From: Sphingobacterium gobiense
GTDB taxonomy: Bacteria; Bacteroidota; Bacteroidia; Sphingobacteriales; Sphingobacteriaceae
Direction of reading: 5' to 3'
Assembly (NCBI RefSeq): GCF_002980575.1
Contig: NZ_PVBS01000001.1
Location: 1,426,001-1,490,000 of the forward strand
Length of the DNA stretch: 64,000 nt
Shown here: piece by piece, positions 23,713 through 33,518 of the stretch
How the letters are laid out: every line of letters starts with the position of its first letter
Numbering within the stretch: the stretch's first letter is position 1
Made by a program: the position numbers and the translations under genes
The notes under the pieces: generated by a model
What the model saw: the letters and a program-made list of their open reading frames with translations, nothing else
Databases searched by the model: none
Told to the model about the DNA's origin: nothing

Positions 23713-26700
23713 TAAAATTGACAGTTAAACCCAAAGACAATAGTACGCAATGGCGGAAGAACTTGGCTCAATGTGCCTGTACCTAGCCCCGGAGGGCCGC
23801 CCTGTATAGTTGTTTCCGTATCCAATACATATGGATTTTTAGCCCAGGTAAATAAATTTTGTCCCTGTACAAAGATACTGCAGTTGGACATTTTTGCGCG
23901 AGATGTCCATTGGGTCGGCAACTTATACGTCAAATTGATCGATCGCAGCTTGATATAGGATGCATCTCCGTATACCGCATTAGAACTTGTAAATTGATTG
24001 TACGATGTATAAAGAGGGTTTCCGGCCGTGGTTGTCGCGGCAGGAATCTCCGAACCCGGATTGGAATCTGTCCAACGGCCCAGCCAGTAATCGTTCTGAT
24101 TGACAAATGCGCCCGGACGTGTATTCAATATCTTGGTCACACCAAAGCGATGGTTGAATTGGAAGAATACGCCCAACTCGAGACCTTTATAAGCAAAGGT
24201 ATTATTAAACCCGCCATAAAAAGGTGTACCTAAATCGGCTACATAGCGATCATCAAGATTGATGGTGCCGTTACCATCCCGATCTTCATAGGATGCCCGT
24301 CCAGTAGCTTCATCAACGCCTAAATAGTTGTATAAACGAACTAAGTTGATGGGTTCGCCGACTATAAAGCTATTGGCATAAAATGTATTTTCGATGCCAT
24401 CGAATTCAAGTAGTTTGTTTTTAAAGAACGTAAAGTTTGTCGATGTCTTCCAGAAGAAATTATCCGTCTCGATGTTGGTTGAGCTGAGTTCTAATTCTAA
24501 ACCTGTGTTTTGAATGAGTGCAGGAACATTTGTTGTGTAACTATTGTATCCGACCTGCGTTGGTAAAGTTGCAAACGACAGCTGATTGCCGGAGCGGTTC
24601 CGAAAATAATTTGCCGTAAACAAAATCCGGTCGCGTAGAAAGCCCAGATCTAATGCGAATTCCAGTTTCTTTGTCGTCTCCCATTGGATATTAGGATTCG
24701 CAAGCGTGACTAGGTTCATCGAAGGACTTCCCAAATAGGCTGTTGTAGAGCTTAGTAGGGAAAGATGGATGTAGTTTGAAATTTGATCATTACCAGTCGA
24801 ACCGAAGCTACCCCGTATCTTACCGAAACTGAGTATGCGATTGCGGTCTTCGAAAAAGTCTTCATTCGTGAAGACCCAGCCCAAACCGATAGCGCCAAAG
24901 TTTCCAAAACGGTTGTTTGCTCCAAATCGAGACGATCCATCACGGCGGAATGTTCCGTTGAAAAGGTATTTTTGTTTCCAGTCGTAATTCAATTTTCCAA
25001 ACACCGCATTGTACTTATAGTATACAATATTGTTACTCGCCGTGTAGTTTCCGGCGGCACTTAGCGAACCAAGTAAAGCTTCGTTCGGGAAATTAGATGC
25101 ATTTGTCGTTTGCGTGACCGACGAATTTTGTTGGAAACTCGTTCCGATTAACGCGGTTAATTGGCCTTCGCCCAAAGTCGCGACATAATCTACTGTAGGC
25201 TCAATGATCCAGTTTTGTGACTTCGTATTGGAGAAAGATGCTGAACTCAACGGATTGTTCGCTGGATTCAAACTCGAAGCCGGTGTTTGGCTATTTTGAT
25301 GTAGTTGGGTTGTCGTATAACCAAAGTTGGCCTTCGCTGTTAGACCCGGCAATATCTTGTAGCTTAAGTTGGCCCCGGAAATTAGGTTATTTGTGGTGCC
25401 AATATATTTTCGATTGATCATGGCTAGGGGATTGTTGAAAGAAGATCCCGTTAACCAATAGAGCGCGCCGTTATCATCATAAAGTGGGAAGTTAGGCGGA
25501 AGGTTATATAACGAGGTGATATCAGAGCTCGGCATATCCGATTCGTCGTTTGCATAACTTGCTGAAATCGCGATGTTGAACTTGCCATCGGAGGTAGTAT
25601 GATCCAAGTTTAACCTCGAGGTAAAACGGGCATTCTGACTATCGCCCACGAATACTGTGCTCTCCCGTCTATATCCTGAATTGAAAAAGAACCGTGTGTT
25701 GTTATTTCCGCCAGACATGTTGGCCTGTAGATCTGTGATATGTCCCCGGTTTCCGATCAAGAACTTTTGCCAGTCGGTCGATTGTGTTTGATCCCATAAC
25801 ATTAAATCAGGTGCGTTAGCAACTGATGGTGTTACGCCATCATTCGCGAATGCTTCTTTACGAAGGGTCAAATAATCTTCTAGCCCAAGCATGGGTATAA
25901 AGCGATTTACCTCGGTGTAACCCGTGTTGGCGTTTACGCCGATGCGCGTACGTCCAGACTGTCCTTTTTTTGTCGTAATCAATACAACTCCATTTGCGCC
26001 CCGACTACCATAAATAGCGGTCGCATCGGCATCCTTTAATACGTCGATACGTTCAATGTCTGAAGGATTTATCATCGCAAACGGGCTTAACCCGCCTGAG
26101 GAGCCCGATATACCGAAGGCATTAAGGTTGTCTGTAGCGGGCGCACCGCCATTAAAATTGGTAAACGGTACACCATCGATCACATAAAGTGGAATGGAAC
26201 CAGACGAAGTTGGACTTAGGGACGTCTGGTTACGAACCTGAATCTGTACCGCACTACCAGGTACGCCATTATTCTGCGCGATCAGTACTCCTGAAAGTCT
26301 GCCCGATAATGCAGCCAAGGGATTTCCGACAGGTTGTGTTTCAATATCTTTGGCCGTAATGGAAGCTACAGATCCCGTATTCATCCGTTTTGTGGTCGTG
26401 CCGTAGCCAACGACCACAACTTCTTCGAGCCCTCCGATTTCTGGCTGTAAATGGAGGGGTTCGCGATTTTCAATAAAACGTTTTGCCGGCATTTCTATCG
26501 TTTGATAGCCTATAAAGGAGAATACCAGCGTTAAATTGTCCGCAGGTAAGTTTAGACTCCAGATGCCATTTTCGTCGGAAGCGGTATTTGTCTGTATATT
26601 TTGAAACTTGGGATTTCGCCAATCTTTGATCAGGATGGTCACGCCGGCCAATGGTGTACCATTGGCGTTGAGCACTTGTCCATTAGCTCTCGATTGTTGT

Positions 26701-27050
26701 TGCGATTGTTGCTTCGTTGGCTTTTCTTTGATCGCAATAATGTTGTTATTCAATAGTTCCCATGTAAGGTTACTACCGCTCAACGACTTATCGAGAACAT
26801 CTTTTACACTCATATCGCTACCCTGAAGATTAACCTCTGACGTTGGTAGCATGCCCTTGCTGTAAAATATTTTGTAACTACTCTTCGCATCAATGGATTT
26901 GAATACATCCTCCAGTCGGCCGCGTTTGATCGATACGTCTATCTTTTCGGACTGCGAATATGCAGCCCCATGGATGTGGGTTGTGCTCAAACACGCTAAA
27001 AAAATAGCCAGCCGAACTTCTTTGCTGATGTGTGGTAAGAATTTATTCAT
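23712..27050 (-). CDS. SusC/RagA-family TonB-linked outer membrane receptor with STN domain
   Basis: A 1112-residue receptor. Order: signal peptide (~1-32), STN/secretin-like domain (about 37-110) that signals to the FecR protein, carboxypeptidase-regulatory-like beta domain (~122-205), TonB box region and plug (VVVVGYGTTTKRMNTGSV; RIDVLKDADATAIYGSRGANGVVLITTKKG), then the 22-strand barrel ending in the aromatic C-terminus VFGFNCQF. It imports a large substrate energised by TonB. The STN domain and the sigma/FecR genes just upstream show a cell-surface signalling system that turns on this operon when the substrate binds. The gap from fecR is 35 nt. Confidence 0.95.
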   Translation of the reverse strand: MNKFLPHISKEVRLAIFLACLSTTHIHGAAYSQSEKIDVSIKRGRLEDVFKSIDAKSSYKIFYSKGMLPTSEVNLQGSDMSVKDVLDKSLSGSNLTWELLNNNIIAIKEKPTKQQSQQQSRANGQVLNANGTPLAGVTILIKDWRNPKFQNIQTNTASDENGIWSLNLPADNLTLVFSFIGYQTIEMPAKRFIENREPLHLQPEIGGLEEVVVVGYGTTTKRMNTGSVASITAKDIETQPVGNPLAALSGRLSGVLIAQNNGVPGSAVQIQVRNQTSLSPTSSGSIPLYVIDGVPFTNFNGGAPATDNLNAFGISGSSGGLSPFAMINPSDIERIDVLKDADATAIYGSRGANGVVLITTKKGQSGRTRIGVNANTGYTEVNRFIPMLGLEDYLTLRKEAFANDGVTPSVANAPDLMLWDQTQSTDWQKFLIGNRGHITDLQANMSGGNNNTRFFFNSGYRRESTVFVGDSQNARFTSRLNLDHTTSDGKFNIAISASYANDESDMPSSDITSLYNLPPNFPLYDDNGALYWLTGSSFNNPLAMINRKYIGTTNNLISGANLSYKILPGLTAKANFGYTTTQLHQNSQTPASSLNPANNPLSSASFSNTKSQNWIIEPTVDYVATLGEGQLTALIGTSFQQNSSVTQTTNASNFPNEALLGSLSAAGNYTASNNIVYYKYNAVFGKLNYDWKQKYLFNGTFRRDGSSRFGANNRFGNFGAIGLGWVFTNEDFFEDRNRILSFGKIRGSFGSTGNDQISNYIHLSLLSSTTAYLGSPSMNLVTLANPNIQWETTKKLEFALDLGFLRDRILFTANYFRNRSGNQLSFATLPTQVGYNSYTTNVPALIQNTGLELELSSTNIETDNFFWKTSTNFTFFKNKLLEFDGIENTFYANSFIVGEPINLVRLYNYLGVDEATGRASYEDRDGNGTINLDDRYVADLGTPFYGGFNNTFAYKGLELGVFFQFNHRFGVTKILNTRPGAFVNQNDYWLGRWTDSNPGSEIPAATTTAGNPLYTSYNQFTSSNAVYGDASYIKLRSINLTYKLPTQWTSRAKMSNCSIFVQGQNLFTWAKNPYVLDTETTIQGGPPGLGTGTLSQVLPPLRTIVFGFNCQF

Positions 27051-27085
27051 AAATGGAGTTAATTATATATGGATATTGCTTTTAT

Positions 27086-28096
27086 TTAAAAAATTTCGAT
27101 GTTCCCGTCGCTATCCTTTTTTATCTGGAAAGGTGATACTACACTAAGCCCCCTGAGTATATTATCGATGGTCTCATTTTCGAACGTTGCGGAGTACAAT
27201 TTCTGTCCGATGGTGGGATCTGCAATCTTGATATGCACCCCATACATCCGCTGTAAGCGTAACGCGATCTGCTGGAGTGACTCTTCATGAATGGTGATTC
27301 GGTTTAATGTCCATTCTGTTTCCAGCGCACTTCCATCGGTTTCAGAAATTTCAAAAGGTTGTATGGTAATTTCCGGTTGCTTTGTCACTAATTTGCCCGT
27401 GTTGACGGGTACCGTGTTTTTGGGCGTTGACACCGCTGCCTGCCCGGTAAGTGTAAATTTTTCACGTGGTGCTAGAAAATAGGTGTTTTGTTTCTCGCCC
27501 GTTTTCCATATTTCTATCTTACCGTGCACCAGTGCGGTTTCCGCAATATCATCTTCTTTATAATCACGCACATTAAAAGCGGTACCGTGTACACGGATTT
27601 CCATACGATCTGTATGGACAAGAAAGTGCTTATGTTTATCCTTCGCGACATCGAAGTAGGCTTCTCCTACCAGTGTCACTTCCCTCGTCGCTGCGTCTTT
27701 AAATGTGCGGGGATAAGTAAGGGTACTTGATGCATTTAAGGTAACCTTAGTGCCATCTGGGAGCGTGAGCTGCCGTTGTTGTCCAGCGGCTAAGGTAATT
27801 TCATGCTCCCCATCAAACGGCGTGTCTATAAAATAGGAATATACGCCTATTGTGCATATGAATAAAGCAGCAATTGCAGCAAGATTACGCAGGACACGAG
27901 CACGCTGACTTTTTTGTGGCAGCGCAGATTCCACCTGCGCGAGATTGTTGGCCAGATCGGAATCAGATATCTTATGCGTAGACTGCTTGGCTTTATGTAG
28001 ATAGAAGCTATCCAGCCACAGTGTCTCCTGCCTGCTTAATTTTTCGCCTGCATGGTACTTTTGCAGGATTTTTTTAGTGTCTAGTTTGCTCATCAT
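27086..28096 (-). CDS. FecR-family anti-sigma factor
   Basis: A 336-residue transmembrane regulator: N-terminal cytoplasmic anti-sigma segment (~1-60), a TM helix (~68-90), the periplasmic FecR domain (LPDGTKVTLNASSTLTYP, VAKDKHKHFLVHT) and a C-terminal DUF4974 domain (~255-336) with the LSVVSPFQIKKD strand that contacts the receptor STN domain. It holds the ECF sigma factor encoded 70 nt upstream inactive until SusC signals. Gene order sigma-FecR-SusC-SusD is the standard arrangement. Confidence 0.93.
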   Translation of the reverse strand: MMSKLDTKKILQKYHAGEKLSRQETLWLDSFYLHKAKQSTHKISDSDLANNLAQVESALPQKSQRARVLRNLAAIAALFICTIGVYSYFIDTPFDGEHEITLAAGQQRQLTLPDGTKVTLNASSTLTYPRTFKDAATREVTLVGEAYFDVAKDKHKHFLVHTDRMEIRVHGTAFNVRDYKEDDIAETALVHGKIEIWKTGEKQNTYFLAPREKFTLTGQAAVSTPKNTVPVNTGKLVTKQPEITIQPFEISETDGSALETEWTLNRITIHEESLQQIALRLQRMYGVHIKIADPTIGQKLYSATFENETIDNILRGLSVVSPFQIKKDSDGNIEIF

Positions 28097-28166
28097 TATC
28101 AGGTACTGGCCCCATATTTACGACGGTCAGTTATAGAAGAGACGGGCAACCTACGGAAAGGGAGTA

Positions 28167-28757
28167 CTATAAAATTGAAAATAGTAAAAAAAGTATAGAA
28201 AATAAGAGTGCAGTAAGCTTTGTTCGAAGGTATCGTAGTGCATTATGCACTTGTTTCTTTGCCGTTGTCTCCGAAATAGACAGTTTCTCGCCAATTTCGC
28301 GGTAGCTTAATTGCTGTTCGCGGTTCATTTCGAAAACTTCGCGCGTACGGGGTGGTAAATTAGACTTATTTTCTTCGATCAGGGCTAAAAGTTCGCGTTC
28401 GAGTACGGATTCTTCGGTATAACACTGTCCGTTTCGCTCGAAATCGGCCAATTCGCCTAAATATTTGTCAATCACTTTTTCATGGCTGATGTGATCAAGT
28501 ACCTTATTGCGTACCGCTTGATAAAGATATGAAATTGCAGAAGTTTTGATATGCCAGGTCTTATGTTTGGCCCATATGGTCAGGAATACATCTTGTATAA
28601 TGTCGTTGCAGACCTCTGTATCCGGAATCATACGATATGCGTGGCGGTAGAGAGCTTCTTTATAACGACTGAATAATTCATCAAAAGCTCGATGGTCACC
28701 GGCATTGATCCGTAAAACTAGCTGTACATCATCGCTATAGGCACCTCTCTCTCGCAC
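28167..28757 (-). CDS. ECF RNA polymerase sigma factor (Bacteroidota FecI-like)
   Basis: A 196-residue sigma-70 factor: region 2 with AFDELFSRYKEALYRHAYRM and DIIQDVFLTIW (~52-62), region 4 with LPPRTREVFEMNREQQLSYREIGEKLSISETTAKKQVHNAL (~135-177). The last 12 residues (ALLFSILFLLFSIL) are unusually hydrophobic, a tail seen in some Bacteroidota ECF factors. It would transcribe the downstream FecR/SusC operon. A well-formed housekeeping promoter precedes it (28793-28824). Confidence 0.93.
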   Translation of the reverse strand: MRERGAYSDDVQLVLRINAGDHRAFDELFSRYKEALYRHAYRMIPDTEVCNDIIQDVFLTIWAKHKTWHIKTSAISYLYQAVRNKVLDHISHEKVIDKYLGELADFERNGQCYTEESVLERELLALIEENKSNLPPRTREVFEMNREQQLSYREIGEKLSISETTAKKQVHNALRYLRTKLTALLFSILFLLFSIL

Positions 28758-28792
28758 GGTTACTACTTTGTTACCAAATGATTATTTTTTTG

Positions 28793-28824
28793 TAAATCTA
28801 TCTTATTTTTTAAAAATTTGCAAA
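28793..28824 (-). promoter_or_regulatory. Bacteroidota promoter of the ECF sigma gene
   Basis: On the minus strand TTTG (28821-28824) is followed after exactly 20 nt by TAGATTTA (28793-28800), close to the TTTG-N20-TAnnTTTG consensus. The start codon is 35 nt downstream. Confidence 0.6.
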
Positions 28825-29047
28825 TACGAAATCGCATCATGTCTTTCGGACGACATCGCTCCCCAGATCTATACCGCTGAAACACACCGGGTCAACTATC
28901 TTAGCTCTCTCGAACGGAAGAATCCCAGGCACTATCCTCCTCCTCCCTAGCGATGAATATGCTATCTTCTTGTAGCAAGCGTTCCTGCATGAATTTAATA
29001 AATTCAATTATGACGATAATACAGGCAATCAATCAAGTTTCAAAAGA

Positions 29048-29659
29048 TTATGCATTTTTGTTTTTTCTACATTTTATTAAGTAAAATGGATAATTTTCAG
29101 TTACTTCCGATACTTCAAAAAGCCCTGTACTTCCAAATTCTTCTTCTATCGTTTCCTTGTCGTAAAAGAAAATTTTAACACCACCAAACATTTCAAATCG
29201 GTCTTTACTTATGAGCGTTCCGCGTCCATAAGTTGGGGCATCTTTTGTTATAGCGGTAAATACCATATAGCCGTTTTCAGTCAATTGGTTAAAACAATCT
29301 TGGATTAGTTTTTTCCTTTCGTCTTTGTCCAACAAGTAAATTAATCCGTAACAAAATATTCCGTCAAACGATTTATCGTCAAAAGGCATTTCTGCTACCG
29401 AACCGTGATAAATTGTTAAACCATTTCCAAAATGCTTTTGAGCTAAATCTATAGCTGTCTTTGAAATTTCAATTCCTGTGACGGTCATTCCATTGTCTAT
29501 GAAAACTTGTGCATTCCGTCCATAGCCAATTCCCGGAATAAGTAAATTTTTTATTTTATGCTCGACAAAAAAATCCTTTGTCAGAACAGCGGATTTAGCC
29601 GGTTCAGATCCCCACATTTCTTGCTTGTCTTTAAATGCCTTTTCCCAAAATTCAGTCAT
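29048..29659 (-). CDS. Class I SAM-dependent methyltransferase
   Basis: A 203-residue Rossmann methyltransferase: motif I IPGIGYGRNA (42-50), acidic residue in TGIEIS, motif IV FDGIFCYGLIYLL, and AFTAITKDAPTYGRG. It resembles TehB/thiol methyltransferase-like small-molecule enzymes (W at the N-terminus FWEKAFKDKQEMWG). The substrate is unknown. It is a lone gene between an ECF operon and a stretch of decayed DNA. The base composition is more AT-rich than the SusC operon, in line with recent acquisition (inference). Confidence 0.85.
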   Translation of the reverse strand: MTEFWEKAFKDKQEMWGSEPAKSAVLTKDFFVEHKIKNLLIPGIGYGRNAQVFIDNGMTVTGIEISKTAIDLAQKHFGNGLTIYHGSVAEMPFDDKSFDGIFCYGLIYLLDKDERKKLIQDCFNQLTENGYMVFTAITKDAPTYGRGTLISKDRFEMFGGVKIFFYDKETIEEEFGSTGLFEVSEVTENYPFYLIKCRKNKNA

Positions 29660-29848
29660 TGCCTTACTTTATTGTTAAGTTGTATCGTTCTAAAATGCAC
29701 CATAACGGTTATGCCTTCGCGAAGTTACGCCCCCCTTTTCCAATTTGCACATTTCGATATAAAAATACAGCTTTAAAGGATTACGGGTACAAATAATGAG
29801 TGTAGAGACATTGCTTCATCTGCAAAAATATGAAAGAATGCCTTTTAA

Positions 29849-30075
29849 TCAATCTAACGCTTTCTCAGTAACTGTGAATCGGGCTTTAAAATAACCAGAA
29901 TACCGCGCCATTTTCCATTGAAAATAAATCGTTTACCCATAGTTTTATTTCGAATAATCATTTGAAATGAGCAGACCATATTATACTGGTCATTTTTTTT
30001 CTAGGATTAATTTTGAATGCGCCGGTATTTTAAGATTGAGGGTGGATATCCCCGTTCTTCCCGGCGAATATGGTA
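29849..30075 (-). pseudogene. Decayed copy of the lipoprotein at 1307-1975 (C-terminal part)
   Basis: Minus-strand pieces read LNLKIPAHSKLILEKK, CSFQMIIRNKTMGKRFIFNGKWRGI and, after a frameshift, GYFKARFTVTEKALD then stop. These align with FDLKVPAQSKLIFRKS, CSFKLVIRNKTTGEKYNVEGKWHGI and RYFNESFSINEEKLY of the intact lipoprotein. At least two frameshifts are present. It is the first of two such remnants in the window. Confidence 0.75.
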
Positions 30076-30261
30076 CGAGCCTCACGAGTGGAGACTCTTG
30101 TGCAATGGTATATCCCCATGGTGTGAGATAGTTAGACCTTGATTAGGCTGCCTAATGGTATTTTTAATAAAAAGTATGCTAAACTAAAATAAACTGGTAT
30201 ATGAAACGTAAAAATGGGTTTCAGCGAAATAATAGTGGGTACACCGGATATCGCGACAAAC

Positions 30262-30355
30262 CAGATTAATTTTTACAGCAGGCTTCGAACCCTTCGCAGT
30301 CAGGAAGGATTTTTTATTGTTAACTATGTGCATCCAATATACAAGAATGGTTTAA
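30262..30355 (+). pseudogene. 3' remnant of a GNAT acetyltransferase
   Basis: The plus strand encodes FEPFAVRKDF and, one frame over, FFIVNYVHPIYKNG, the C-terminal signature of a GNAT family protein. It aligns over ~80 bp with the longer remnant at 35317-35528, with a one-base loss in the T-run. Confidence 0.6.
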
Positions 30356-30385
30356 AGCTACGTGCCTACGGGCATTCGTTCCTCC

Positions 30386-30868
30386 TTAGCTAGGCTTACG
30401 CTTTACAAGCACAGCTGCTGTTACCGCGAGCAATAGCCCGATACCTGCTTTTTTCATGACCGATTTTTTGTTAAGCTTCCACCGGGCCCTCCAGCCCTTT
30501 TCCAAGAGTATGTGGGGAGCTTTACCGTGTTTAAAATCATCTATAATGCCCTCGATTTCATTGATGCGATCGGCGATCAGGAGAGGAATCCAATGGCGAT
30601 AACGGGATTCACTATGATTAAATGCATATCGCCGGATATGGCCGCTGATACCCTGCGGAGCTATTGTTTGGCCGAAAACCGCCGGAATAGTAGCGCGCTC
30701 GTTTGAAGTAAGTACTTCCATCGAAGCTTGTTGCTGGTCAGGACGCTCCCAAATAGTTATTTTATCTTCCGCGTCTCCCTCTTTCATGGGATAGGTGGGT
30801 TCGTTTAGTGGATCTGCATCGATTCCCCAACCTTTGACTTCCTGGTAGTTTATTTTTTGTGTATTCAT
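30386..30868 (-). CDS. Conserved hypothetical protein with C-terminal membrane helix
   Basis: I choose the ATG at 30868 (160 residues, MNTQKINYQEVKGWG), because the longer reading from 30940 would overlap the dehydrogenase gene. The protein has conserved-looking blocks: GIDADPLNEPTYPMK, TIWERPDQQ, TSNERATIPAVFGQTIAPQGISGHIRRYAF and WIPLLIADRINEIEGIIDDFKHGKAPHIL, then WRARWKLNKKSVMKK and a hydrophobic helix (last ~20 residues, AGIGLLLAVTAAVLV). Homologues are widespread in Sphingobacteriaceae and unnamed, to my memory. It follows the alcohol dehydrogenase by 35 nt and is probably co-transcribed, pointing to a stress-related pair. Confidence 0.75.
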   Translation of the reverse strand: MNTQKINYQEVKGWGIDADPLNEPTYPMKEGDAEDKITIWERPDQQQASMEVLTSNERATIPAVFGQTIAPQGISGHIRRYAFNHSESRYRHWIPLLIADRINEIEGIIDDFKHGKAPHILLEKGWRARWKLNKKSVMKKAGIGLLLAVTAAVLVKRKPS

Positions 30869-30903
30869 ATGTCTAATTATTAAAAGCTGATTCGACTTCT
30901 CTA

Positions 30904-32052
30904 TCACACCGCTGAAGGTACCAACACAGGCTTTATACAATCGTCTAGCTTAGAAGAAAAAATGTGATAGGCGTCCGCCGCATCCTCTAGTGCGAAGCGA
31001 TGTGTTATAATTTCTCTGGGACTTAATATACCCTGCTGCACATGTTCGATAAGTCTGGGCAATAACCTTTTGACCGAAGTCTGGCCTGCCCTGATAGTAA
31101 TGCCTTTATTCACGGCGTTACCAATAGGTATGAGGTTATCCGTGGGACCATATACCCCTACTATCGAAACGATACCTCCTTTTTTGACCGAGTTGATTGC
31201 CCAGTGTAATGCTGTGGCGGCTCCTGCCTGCAGCAGCAATTTTTTACCGGTAAGTGTCTGCATCATGTTGCCACAGGCATCCGAACCTACGGCGTCTATA
31301 CACACGTCGGCACCTAACCAATCGGTCTGCCGTTTGATAAAAAGTACGGGGTCTTCAATCGACTTGAAATTATAGGCTTCGCAGGGTGCATATTTTCGCA
31401 CAAAGTCTAATCTGTACTCCAGATGATCGATTACGATAACGCGTCCGGCACCGAACAACCAAGCACAGCGGGCTGCCATGATTCCCACAGGCCCCGCACC
31501 AAAGACAACAACCGTATCTCCCTTTTTAATCCCGCCCATTTCGGCGGCATAATAGCCTGTAGGCAAGACATCTGTCAACAGAAGGGCATCCTCTTCGTTC
31601 ATACCGTCGGGGATAACTGTTGGCCCGATATCTGCGTACGGTACCCGAACATATTCGGCCTGCCCTCCGTCGAATCCGCCCGCAATATGTGAATAACCGA
31701 ACACTCCGCCAACAGTCGACGACATGGCATTGGATTCGTGGCAATAAGCGAAAAGCCCTTGTTTGCAAAAAACACACTGCCCGCACGCAATGTTGAATGG
31801 AACGAGCACGCTGTCTCCTACTCCAAGGTTATGTACTTCCGTCCCAACTTCTTGCACTATTCCAATAAATTCGTGCCCGAAGGTGGTTCCTACCCGTGTA
31901 TCGGGTACCATTCCGTGATAAAGGTGTAGATCGGAACCGCAAATGCACGCGCGTGTTACTTGTACGATTGCATCACGAGGATGCTGAATTTCCGGGATTG
32001 GTTTGTCTTCTACCCTGATTCGAAAAGGGCCTCTATAATTTATTGCTTGCAT
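30904..32052 (-). CDS. Zinc-dependent alcohol dehydrogenase
   Basis: A 382-residue MDR dehydrogenase. Catalytic zinc ligands C38 (ACICGSD), H60/E61 (GHEF); structural zinc ligands C90, C93, C96 and C104; NAD(P)-binding GAGPVGIMAARCA near residue 180. The arrangement and the long insertion match glutathione-independent formaldehyde dehydrogenase-like proteins, but the exact substrate cannot be told. The conserved membrane-helix protein follows 35 nt later. It probably acts in aldehyde or alcohol detoxification. Confidence 0.88.
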   Translation of the reverse strand: MQAINYRGPFRIRVEDKPIPEIQHPRDAIVQVTRACICGSDLHLYHGMVPDTRVGTTFGHEFIGIVQEVGTEVHNLGVGDSVLVPFNIACGQCVFCKQGLFAYCHESNAMSSTVGGVFGYSHIAGGFDGGQAEYVRVPYADIGPTVIPDGMNEEDALLLTDVLPTGYYAAEMGGIKKGDTVVVFGAGPVGIMAARCAWLFGAGRVIVIDHLEYRLDFVRKYAPCEAYNFKSIEDPVLFIKRQTDWLGADVCIDAVGSDACGNMMQTLTGKKLLLQAGAATALHWAINSVKKGGIVSIVGVYGPTDNLIPIGNAVNKGITIRAGQTSVKRLLPRLIEHVQQGILSPREIITHRFALEDAADAYHIFSSKLDDCIKPVLVPSAV

Positions 32053-32285
32053 ATCGTCTCATTTTATTCTTATTATCTTTTTCAACTTCTGTTGTCAGTA
32101 GAATAAATAAAGGGGCCTCATTGTTTACTGGAGCTTACAAAACGGGTAGAATTACAGGTCTTTAGGTATTTATTGCATATTATATCTTTTATACGCTTCA
32201 CCGAAAAAGCCGTTCAACTATAGCGACGATAAATCAATGTCGCAGGAATATGTGTATATTTATCATCTATCTAAAAGTTTGACAA

Positions 32286-32729
32286 ATGGTACAATTTTTC
32301 AAAGAGCTCTTTGATTACAATCACGAATGTAACCAAAAATTAGCGCAGGCGATAATCTTCCTACGAGAGCAACTACCGGAAAAGGTTGTCGGATTATATA
32401 GCCACATACTTGACGCGCACCAGATCTGGAACAACAGGATTGATCCAAGAGAAAAAACTTTCGGTGTATGGCAGATTCACGACACCGCTGACTTCATAAA
32501 TCTGGACCTAAAAAACTACAGGCATTCGTTAAGTATTTTGGAGAGATCTGACCTCACCCAAGTTATAAATTACAAAAACAGTACAGGACGGCATTTTAAT
32601 TCCTCTATTCGGGACATTGTTTTTCATGTTATCAATCATTCTACCTATCACCGCGCGCAGATTGCAACCGAGTTCAGACAGAGTAGTCTGGATCCTTTGA
32701 TGACAGATTATATTATGATGAAGAGGTAG
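32286..32729 (+). CDS. DinB-family metal-dependent four-helix protein
   Basis: A 147-residue DinB protein with the three-histidine metal site: H13 (YNHEC), H40 or H45 (SHILDAH) and the HVINHSTYHRAQ block. DinB family members act in thiol transfer or stress responses; the specific reaction is unknown. The last 22 bp of its coding region recur exactly at 42955-42976. The WYL regulator gene follows 10 nt later and likely controls it. Confidence 0.82.
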   Translation: MVQFFKELFDYNHECNQKLAQAIIFLREQLPEKVVGLYSHILDAHQIWNNRIDPREKTFGVWQIHDTADFINLDLKNYRHSLSILERSDLTQVINYKNSTGRHFNSSIRDIVFHVINHSTYHRAQIATEFRQSSLDPLMTDYIMMKR

Positions 32730-32739
32730 TTTTTCCCCC

Positions 32740-33465
32740 ATGGACAACCACAAAGATACAAAACGACTTTCACGATTAACCGCGATTCTCACCCAATTGC
32801 AAACGAAACGACTTGTGACTGCTTCTGAATTAGCGAGTAAGTTTTTAGTAAGTAATAGGACAATTTATAGGGATATAAGAGCTTTAGAGCAGGCGGGGGT
32901 TCCTATCTTGACAGAAGAAGGCAAAGGTTATACATTAATGGAGGGTTACAGAATCCCGCCAATTATGTTTACTGAAAGTGAAGCCAACGCATTGATCACG
33001 GCTGAGCAACTGATATTAAGAAACAAAGACACCTCATTCGTGAAGGAATATTCAGAAGCAATCAACAAAATAAAGTCTGTACTTAGATATAACACCAAAC
33101 ACAAGGCAAACTTGCTCTCCAACAGAATTGTATTCAGACAAAACTCAGGTAATAACCGAACAAGCAATTTTCTGTCAACTCTACAGTTAGCTTTAACAAA
33201 TTTTAAACTTGTCAAAATCAAATATCATTCGCCCGATACAAAACAGACAACTGAAAGAACCATCGAGCCTTTTGCTATTTATAGCACACAAGAAAATTGG
33301 TTGCTTATCGCATTTTGTCGTTTAAGAAAGGATTTTAGGGCGTTTCGTCTTGACAGAATACAAAACCTAATGACACTCAACGAACCGTTTGAACCTCATA
33401 AATTAACGTTGCAGGAGTACTTTGAAATCTGTAAGGAAAAAACTTCTTCACAACCCTTGACATAG
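32740..33465 (+). CDS. YafY-type transcriptional regulator (HTH + WYL)
   Basis: A 241-residue protein: N-terminal HTH_11 (RLTAILTQLQTKRLVTASELASKFLVSNRTIYRDIRAL, ~10-50), connector GVPILTEEGKGYTLMEGY, and a WYL domain (~140-210; EPFAIYSTQENWLLIAFCRLRKDFRAFRLDRI). WYL proteins sense a ligand and regulate neighbouring genes. It lies between dinB and the GyrI-like gene. A 7-bp inverted repeat spans its stop codon. Confidence 0.88.
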   Translation: MDNHKDTKRLSRLTAILTQLQTKRLVTASELASKFLVSNRTIYRDIRALEQAGVPILTEEGKGYTLMEGYRIPPIMFTESEANALITAEQLILRNKDTSFVKEYSEAINKIKSVLRYNTKHKANLLSNRIVFRQNSGNNRTSNFLSTLQLALTNFKLVKIKYHSPDTKQTTERTIEPFAIYSTQENWLLIAFCRLRKDFRAFRLDRIQNLMTLNEPFEPHKLTLQEYFEICKEKTSSQPLT

Positions 33466-33471
33466 GGTTGT
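33450..33471. promoter_or_regulatory. Inverted repeat and -7 box before the GyrI-like gene
   Basis: ACAACCC (33450-33456) faces GGGTTGT (33465-33471) with an 8-nt centre, spanning the WYL gene stop. TAGTTTTG (33485-33492), a TAnnTTTG -7 box, follows 14 bp later, 27 nt before the GyrI-like ATG. The repeat would overlap the -33 region, so it could be a WYL operator. Confidence 0.4.
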
Positions 33472-33518
33472 CACAACGCAAAGTTAGTTTTGTGGCTTAA
33501 TAACAACATATTTTAAAA

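Noticed and set aside
28768..28950. 60-codon plus frame ending NYLSSLERKNPRHYPPPP
   Set aside because: It overlaps the sigma-gene promoter and starts in AT-rich leader; only the last 25 codons look coding-like, too little to assign a remnant.
32053..32285. Short shared string AGGGCCTCATT with the 7.5-kb spacer
   Set aside because: The similarity does not extend beyond about 12 bases and is probably chance.
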